NCBI GenBank assembly: GCA_009774655.1
Contig: VSOD01000136.1
Location: 1 to 9,475 of the forward strand
DNA from: Lachnospiraceae bacterium
Lineage (GTDB): Bacteria > Bacillota_A > Clostridia > Lachnospirales > Lachnospiraceae
Direction of reading: 5' to 3'
Length of the DNA: 9,475 nt
Below are positions 5,615-9,475 of this stretch, one piece after another. How positions within the stretch are numbered: position 1 is the first letter of the stretch; every line of letters starts with the position of its first letter. The notes under the pieces were generated by a model. That model was not told where the DNA came from, ran no database searches, and saw only the letters and a program-made list of their open reading frames with translations. The position numbers and the translations under genes are program-made.

Positions 5615-5980
5615 ATGGCTATGGATCTGACCGGACTGGGCATGTATACGGATTACATGACGGACGTTAACAGAGTCAATACAGAGAATCTGCAGAAGAA
5701 GCTGGAGAACACGGCGCAGACCGAGGAGAAGGAAGATGCAGCCCTTTTTGACGCCTGTAAGCAGTTTGAGGCTTATCTTTGGGAGCAGATTTATAAAGAG
5801 ATGGAGAAGGCCGCCAAGGCATTCAGTGATGATGAAGAAGGCGACGCCTATGCCGCCAATATGACAGATTACTTTAAGGAATCTGTCATTCAGCAGGTAT
5901 CTGCCCAGACGGCGGATGAACGGTCTAATTCTCTGGCGCAGCTGTTATATGAACAGGCGAAGCGCAATTATGATATTTAG
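5615..5980 (+). CDS. flgJ: Rod-binding protein, FlgJ N-terminal domain only
   Basis: A 121-residue protein matching the FlgJ N-terminal rod-binding domain, which helps assemble or cap the rod. Recognisable features are LFDACKQFEAYLWEQIYKEM (44-63), an acidic linker SDDEEGDAYAANM (71-83), MTDYFKESVIQQVS (83-96) and the closing SLAQLLYEQAKRNY (106-119). The muramidase domain fused to this in many Proteobacteria is absent, as is usual in Bacillota, so wall opening must rely on another enzyme. The start at 5615 is preceded by AAAGGA (5597-5602) at a long 12-base spacing; an ATG two codons later is possible, since the protein begins MAMD. It sits 31 bases after flgG and before a strong hairpin, making it the last gene of the rod cluster. 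Confidence 0.88.
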   Translation: MAMDLTGLGMYTDYMTDVNRVNTENLQKKLENTAQTEEKEDAALFDACKQFEAYLWEQIYKEMEKAAKAFSDDEEGDAYAANMTDYFKESVIQQVSAQTADERSNSLAQLLYEQAKRNYDI

Positions 5981-6018
5981 GAAACAGGGAGTAAGTAAAG
6001 GAAGCATGATAGTAAGAC

Positions 6019-6050
6019 GGGCTGCCGGCAGGCAGCCCTTTGCTGATTTT
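6019..6050 (+). terminator. Strong GC hairpin with interrupted T-tract after flgJ
   Basis: GGGCTGCC (6019-6026), loop GGCA, GGCAGCCC (6031-6038): a perfect 8-pair stem followed by TTT, a GCTGA interruption and TTTT (6047-6050). Stem strength is high but the broken T-tract suggests partial termination. It separates the rod genes from recD2, whose ATG is 36 bases past the stem, and would lower rather than abolish read-through. Confidence 0.6.
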
Positions 6051-6073
6051 AACGAAGGAAGTATTGCAGATCG

Positions 6074-8320
6074 ATGGATACGGTCAAGGGCTTTATTGAA
6101 CATATCATATTCCGTAATGCGGAGAACGGTTATACGGTATTGAACCTGGTGGACGGCGAAGAGGAGATCACCTGCGTCGGTATCTTTCAGACGGCGGATC
6201 AGGGTGAGACGATAGAGGCACAGGGGGAGTATATCACCCATGCTGTATACGGTGAACAGTTCAAGATAGAACGGTATAAAATCGTACCGCCGGATGATGC
6301 GGCAGGCATAGAGCGTTATCTGGGATCCGGGGCGGTGAAAGGTGTAGGTGCGGCACTGGCTGCAAGGATCGTGAAGAAATTCGGGGCGGATACCTACCGC
6401 ATTATTGAGGAGGAGCCGGAGCGGCTGGCGGAGATCAAGGGGATCAGCGACCGCAAGGCGCGGGAGATCGCGGCGGCGCTTTATGAGAAGCGGGACGCCA
6501 GAGAGGCCATGTCTTTTCTACAGAAATACGGGATTTCCAACACGCTTGCTTTCCGCATCTATGAGGCTTACGGGGCCAGGGTATACGGCATTCTCAAGGA
6601 GAACCCTTACCAGCTTGCGGAGGACGTTCACGGGATCGGATTTAAGATCGCGGACGAGATCGCGGCGAAGATCGGTATTCACACGGACTCGGATTTTCGG
6701 ATCAGGAGCGGGCTGCTCTATACGCTTATGCTGGCGGCTGCGGAGGGGCACTGTTATCTGCCGCAGAGCATTCTGCTGAAGAAGGCGGGGGAACTGCTGG
6801 GACTGGAGCCGGCGCTTATGGAGCCTCAGCTGGGCAATCTTGCCATGGATAAGAAACTGGTCATGAAGATGCCCGCGCCGGGGGAGGAAGAGTGCAGAGT
6901 CTATGCATCCACCTACTACTATGCGGAGCTGAACTGTGCCAGGATGCTGCACGATCTGAACGTCAGAGCGGAGGAAGAACAGTTTCTGCCGGCACAGGAG
7001 CAGGGAATCGTGGAGAAGATCGACCGGCTGGCCCGGGAACTGGAGATCGAGCTGGATGCGCTGCAGAAAAAGTCCGTGCTGGAGAGTGTGAGAAACGGCA
7101 TCTTTATCCTTTCGGGCGGGCCGGGGACGGGCAAAACGACGACTATCAATGTGATCATACGGTATTTTCTGGCGGAAGGGATGGATATCTATCTGGCGGC
7201 GCCTACCGGGCGGGCGGCGAAGCGCATGACCGAGGCCACGGGGTACGAATCGCGGACGATCCACCGGATGCTGGAGCTGAGCGGGGAAGTTTCCGGTGAG
7301 AGCCGGGCGGCCCGGTTTGAGCGCAATGAGGGCAACCCTTTGGAGGCGGATGTCATCATCGTGGATGAGATGTCGATGGTGGACATTTTTCTCTTCCAGG
7401 CCCTTCTCAAGGCGGTGATGGTGGGCACCAGGCTTATCATGGTGGGGGATGTGAACCAGCTCCCTTCGGTGGGGCCGGGACAGGTGCTGCAGGATATCAT
7501 GAACAGCGGCAGATTTCCGATGGTGGTGCTGGAGAAGATCTTCCGGCAGGCCGGGGAGAGTGATATCGTCTGGAATGCACACCGCATCCATGCGGGAGAA
7601 GAGCTGGCGCTGGATAACAAAAGCCGGGATTTCTTTTTTCTGGAGAGAAATGACACCAATGTTATCTATAAGCATATGATACAGTTGATCACCGAAAAGC
7701 TGCCCTCCTATGTTGATGCGCAGCCTTACGATATACAGGTACTGACGCCGATGCGCAAGGGGAAGCTGGGGGTGGAGACTCTGAACGGCATCCTGCAAAG
7801 ATATCTGAATCCGGCTTCCGCGGAAAAAAAGGAATATACCTCGGGGGAGACGCTTTTTCGGGAAAATGACAAGGTCATGCAGATCAAGAACAATTATCAG
7901 CTGGAGTGGGAGATTGTCAGCAGGTACGGCATACCTATCGACAAGGGCACGGGTATTTTTAACGGCGATATCGGCATCATTCGACAGATCAATGACTATG
8001 CGCATGAAGTGGTGGTGGAATTCGACGAGCACAGAAGAGTCACCTATGCCTATGCACAGCTGGACGAGATCGAGCTGGCCTATGCGGTGACGATCCACAA
8101 GTCCCAGGGCAGCGAATATCCGGCGGTGATCATGCCGCTTCTGACGGGGCCGAAGATGCTTTTTAACAGGAACCTTCTCTATACGGGGGTGACGAGGGCG
8201 AAGAACTGCGTGACGATCCTCGGCAGCCGGCGCACGGTACAGGAGATGGTGGACAACAATTACCAGAACAGACGGTATACCGGTCTGGCGGAACGGATCA
8301 GGGAACTGATCCCCACATGA
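6074..8320 (+). CDS. recD2: RecD2-type ATP-dependent 5'-3' DNA helicase
   Basis: A superfamily 1B helicase of the RecD2 (formerly YrrC) class, acting in repair and replication-fork maintenance without RecBC. At 748 residues it has the family's usual size. N-terminus MDTVKGFIEHIIFRNAENGYT is typical and fixes the start; AAGGAA (6055-6060) lies at a long 13-base spacing, so initiation may be modest. Helix-hairpin-helix-like segments follow (LGSGAVKGVGAALAARI 83-99, LAEIKGISDRKAREIA 118-133). Helicase motifs: Walker A GGPGTGKTTT (348-357), Ia AAPTGRAAKRM (375-385), Walker B IIVDEMSM (428-435; D431, E432), III GDVNQLPSVGPG (458-469), IV LEKIFRQ (486-492), V TIHKSQGSEYP (673-683) and VI LYTGVTRAK (702-710). 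All catalytic residues are present. It precedes comF, in the position where Bacillus has the ComFA helicase. A long open frame on the opposite strand here is only its shadow. Confidence 0.97.
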   Translation: MDTVKGFIEHIIFRNAENGYTVLNLVDGEEEITCVGIFQTADQGETIEAQGEYITHAVYGEQFKIERYKIVPPDDAAGIERYLGSGAVKGVGAALAARIVKKFGADTYRIIEEEPERLAEIKGISDRKAREIAAALYEKRDAREAMSFLQKYGISNTLAFRIYEAYGARVYGILKENPYQLAEDVHGIGFKIADEIAAKIGIHTDSDFRIRSGLLYTLMLAAAEGHCYLPQSILLKKAGELLGLEPALMEPQLGNLAMDKKLVMKMPAPGEEECRVYASTYYYAELNCARMLHDLNVRAEEEQFLPAQEQGIVEKIDRLARELEIELDALQKKSVLESVRNGIFILSGGPGTGKTTTINVIIRYFLAEGMDIYLAAPTGRAAKRMTEATGYESRTIHRMLELSGEVSGESRAARFERNEGNPLEADVIIVDEMSMVDIFLFQALLKAVMVGTRLIMVGDVNQLPSVGPGQVLQDIMNSGRFPMVVLEKIFRQAGESDIVWNAHRIHAGEELALDNKSRDFFFLERNDTNVIYKHMIQLITEKLPSYVDAQPYDIQVLTPMRKGKLGVETLNGILQRYLNPASAEKKEYTSGETLFRENDKVMQIKNNYQLEWEIVSRYGIPIDKGTGIFNGDIGIIRQINDYAHEVVVEFDEHRRVTYAYAQLDEIELAYAVTIHKSQGSEYPAVIMPLLTGPKMLFNRNLLYTGVTRAKNCVTILGSRRTVQEMVDNNYQNRRYTGLAERIRELIPT

Positions 8321-8364
8321 TCTTCCCGCGCGGTCTCTGCGGCAGGAGCAGGAGAACGGGAAGA
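8321..8364 (+). other. Long stem in the recD2-comF gap
   Basis: TCTTCCCG (8321-8328) is the exact reverse complement of CGGGAAGA (8357-8364), closing a 28-base interior in which a smaller TCTC/GAGA pairing is possible. It starts on the base after the recD2 stop. No T-tract follows, so it looks like an intercistronic RNA structure, perhaps affecting processing or comF expression, rather than a terminator. Confidence 0.4.
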
Positions 8365-8388
8365 ATGGCGAAAGAGGTACGATAACCG

Positions 8389-9105
8389 ATGAATATTACA
8401 TTTCTGAGGACACTGACGGATATCTTCTATCCGCGCAGGTGTCCTGTCTGTGACAGGGCGGTCAGGCCCTTCGGAAGTCTTGTCTGTGAGACCTGTCAAT
8501 CTGAATTTGTCCGCATCAGGCAGCCTTATTGTCTGAAATGCGGGAAAGAGCTTTCCGCGGAGACGGAAGAATACTGCGGCGACTGTATGCGCCGCAGGCA
8601 TCTGTTTGACAGCGGCCGGGCGCTTTTTGCCTATAAGAGCGTGTCGGATTCCATCTACCGCTTTAAATATAAGGGACGGCAGGAGTATGGGGCCTTTTAT
8701 GCCGCGTGCATGGCGGCGGATCTGGGAGAATGGATCGCGCGGCGCAGGCCGGATGCACTCATTCCCGTGCCGGTTCATGCGGCGAAGAAGCGGGCAAGAG
8801 GCTATAACCAGGCGCAGGTGCTGGCCCGGGAACTTGGTCGCCGCATACACGTTCCGGTGGAAACGGAACTGGTGAAAAGAGTGCGCAGGACGGCGCCCAT
8901 GAAAGATTTACCATTGGCCGAGAGACAAAATAATTTGAAAAGGGCTTTCAAAATCTGCCGTAATGATGTAAAATTAGATACGGTTATAATTATCGATGAT
9001 ATCTATACGACGGGAAGCACAATAGATGCAATGAGTTATGAACTGCGCAGGGCAGGGGTGAAGCGCATTTATTTTGTAACGCTTGCGATCGGAAGAGGAT
9101 TATGA
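8389..9105 (+). CDS. comF: ComF-family protein (phosphoribosyltransferase fold with zinc ribbon)
   Basis: ComFC/GntX-type protein; in naturally competent bacteria ComFC is needed for uptake or handling of single-stranded DNA, and the family is widespread in non-competent species too. It has 238 residues. Eight cysteines in four CxxC pairs (18/21, 33/36, 48/51, 63/66) form the N-terminal zinc-ribbon region. Then come FKYKGRQEYG (92-101), ALIPVPVH (123-130), RARGYNQAQVLAREL (135-149), and the phosphoribosyltransferase PRPP loop VIIIDDIYTTGST (199-211) with the two acidic residues D203/D204. The start at 8389 has AAAGAGG (8371-8377) 11 bases upstream. It is 68 bases after recD2 and 38 before the YvyF gene, matching the Bacillus comFC-yvyF-flgM order. 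Whether this organism is competent cannot be told from the window. Confidence 0.95.
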   Translation: MNITFLRTLTDIFYPRRCPVCDRAVRPFGSLVCETCQSEFVRIRQPYCLKCGKELSAETEEYCGDCMRRRHLFDSGRALFAYKSVSDSIYRFKYKGRQEYGAFYAACMAADLGEWIARRRPDALIPVPVHAAKKRARGYNQAQVLARELGRRIHVPVETELVKRVRRTAPMKDLPLAERQNNLKRAFKICRNDVKLDTVIIIDDIYTTGSTIDAMSYELRRAGVKRIYFVTLAIGRGL

Positions 9106-9143
9106 CGCGGATATTGCAATAACAGATACAGGAGGACGATACC

Positions 9144-9440
9144 ATGAATGCAAGAAACTGCAGAAAATGCGGAAAACTTTTTAACTATGTCTCCGGACCG
9201 CCGATCTGTATGGCGTGCAGGGAGGCTCTGGAAGAGAAGTTTCAGGAAGTGAAGAAATATATTGAGGATCACAGGACAGCGACGATCCCGCAGGTTTCAG
9301 AAGAGTGTGACGTATCTACCAATCAGATCCAGCAGTGGCTTCGGGAAGAGCGTCTGCAGCTCGGCGAGGGCTCCGGTATCACCCTGTTTTGTGAGAAGTG
9401 CAATGCAGCGATCATGACCGGCCGTGTTTTTGTGGTGTGA
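9144..9440 (+). CDS. yvyF: Flagellar-operon protein of the YvyF family, short at the C-terminus
   Basis: A zinc-finger plus helix-turn-helix protein found just upstream of flgM in Bacillota flagellar loci; its exact role is unclear. AGGAGG (9130-9135) lies 8 bases before the ATG. Visible features: CxxC pairs C6/C9 and C22/C25 (NCRKCGKLFNY...ICMAC), a helix, the conserved RTATIPQVSEECDVS turn (44-58) leading into a DNA-binding-like helix NQIQQWLREERL (60-71), and a third pair C83/C86 (CEKCNAAIMTGR). Family members I recall run ~130-140 residues and continue with GRxCxxC to complete a second zinc ribbon; here the frame stops at GRVFVV after 98. This may be a natural short form or a frameshift near the T5 run at 9427-9431. 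Other frames after the break do not restore an obvious CxxC. Confidence 0.82.
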   Translation: MNARNCRKCGKLFNYVSGPPICMACREALEEKFQEVKKYIEDHRTATIPQVSEECDVSTNQIQQWLREERLQLGEGSGITLFCEKCNAAIMTGRVFVV

Positions 9441-9460
9441 TTGGGCTGCATGGCTGACCC

Positions 9461-9475
9461 TAAAGTCAGCTACCA
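9461..9475 (+). promoter_or_regulatory. Probable -35 half of a sigma-28 promoter cut by window end
   Basis: TAAAGTCA at 9461-9468 matches the SigD -35 (TAAAG), 20 bases after the YvyF stop. In this gene order flgM comes next and is commonly sigma-28-driven. The -10 would start near base 9480, outside the window, so only half the evidence is available. Confidence 0.35.

Noticed and set aside
6518..8098. 526-codon open frame on the minus strand
   Set aside because: It lies wholly inside recD2, whose helicase motifs are intact. The reverse frame is rich in His, Arg, Leu and Pro, typical of a shadow, and no ribosome site was apparent.

Overview
The window looks like chromosomal DNA of a motile member of the class Clostridia (Bacillota), most probably Lachnospiraceae. 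I base this on the gene order, on strong AGGAGG-type ribosome sites, on moderately GC-rich coding sequence with AT-rich promoters, and on protein sequences typical of that group. No search could be run, so the assignment is by recognition. All supported genes lie on the + strand. I see no tRNA, rRNA, IS element, phage gene or CRISPR array.

Layout: (1) 1-1233, the last ~410 codons of uvrA (excision repair). (2) 1234-1629, a short region with a candidate microprotein carrying two 13-residue GNPCCE repeats, a hairpin and a weak terminator-like structure. (3) 1630-2244, an unrecognised acidic 204-residue protein with a Gly-rich N-terminus. (4) 2245-2570, a dense regulatory region: a sigma-28 (SigD-type) promoter, two small hairpins that each show an ANGGAN hexaloop (the CsrA-binding signature), the second of which is also an intrinsic terminator, then a UP-like AT tract and a good sigma-A promoter. 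(5) 2571-5980, mreB/mbl, flgF-like, flgG and rod-binding flgJ; the mbl-flhO-flhP order is also found in Bacillus subtilis. (6) A strong hairpin, then 6074-9440, recD2, comF and a YvyF-type flagellar-operon protein. The comFC-yvyF-flgM order is again known from Bacillus. The last bases look like the -35 half of a sigma-28 promoter, presumably for flgM just outside the window.

How the parts fit: FlgF and FlgG build the rod, FlgJ chaperones or caps it, the MreB-family protein organises lateral wall synthesis, and YvyF/FlgM belong to the late flagellar checkpoint. RecD2 and ComF are DNA-processing genes that ride in the same cluster.

The observation I rate highest is the block 2284-2364. It reads as a complete transcription unit for a ~48-nt RNA: sigma-28 promoter, hairpin with loop ACGGAU, and terminator hairpin with loop AAGGAG. 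The simplest reading is a flagella-coupled CsrA-binding RNA (a miniature sponge), with an attenuated leader of the mreB operon as the main alternative. Other points of note are a ~75-residue helical insertion in the FlgF-like protein, the CC-repeat microprotein, and a YvyF that ends before its last zinc-ligand pair.
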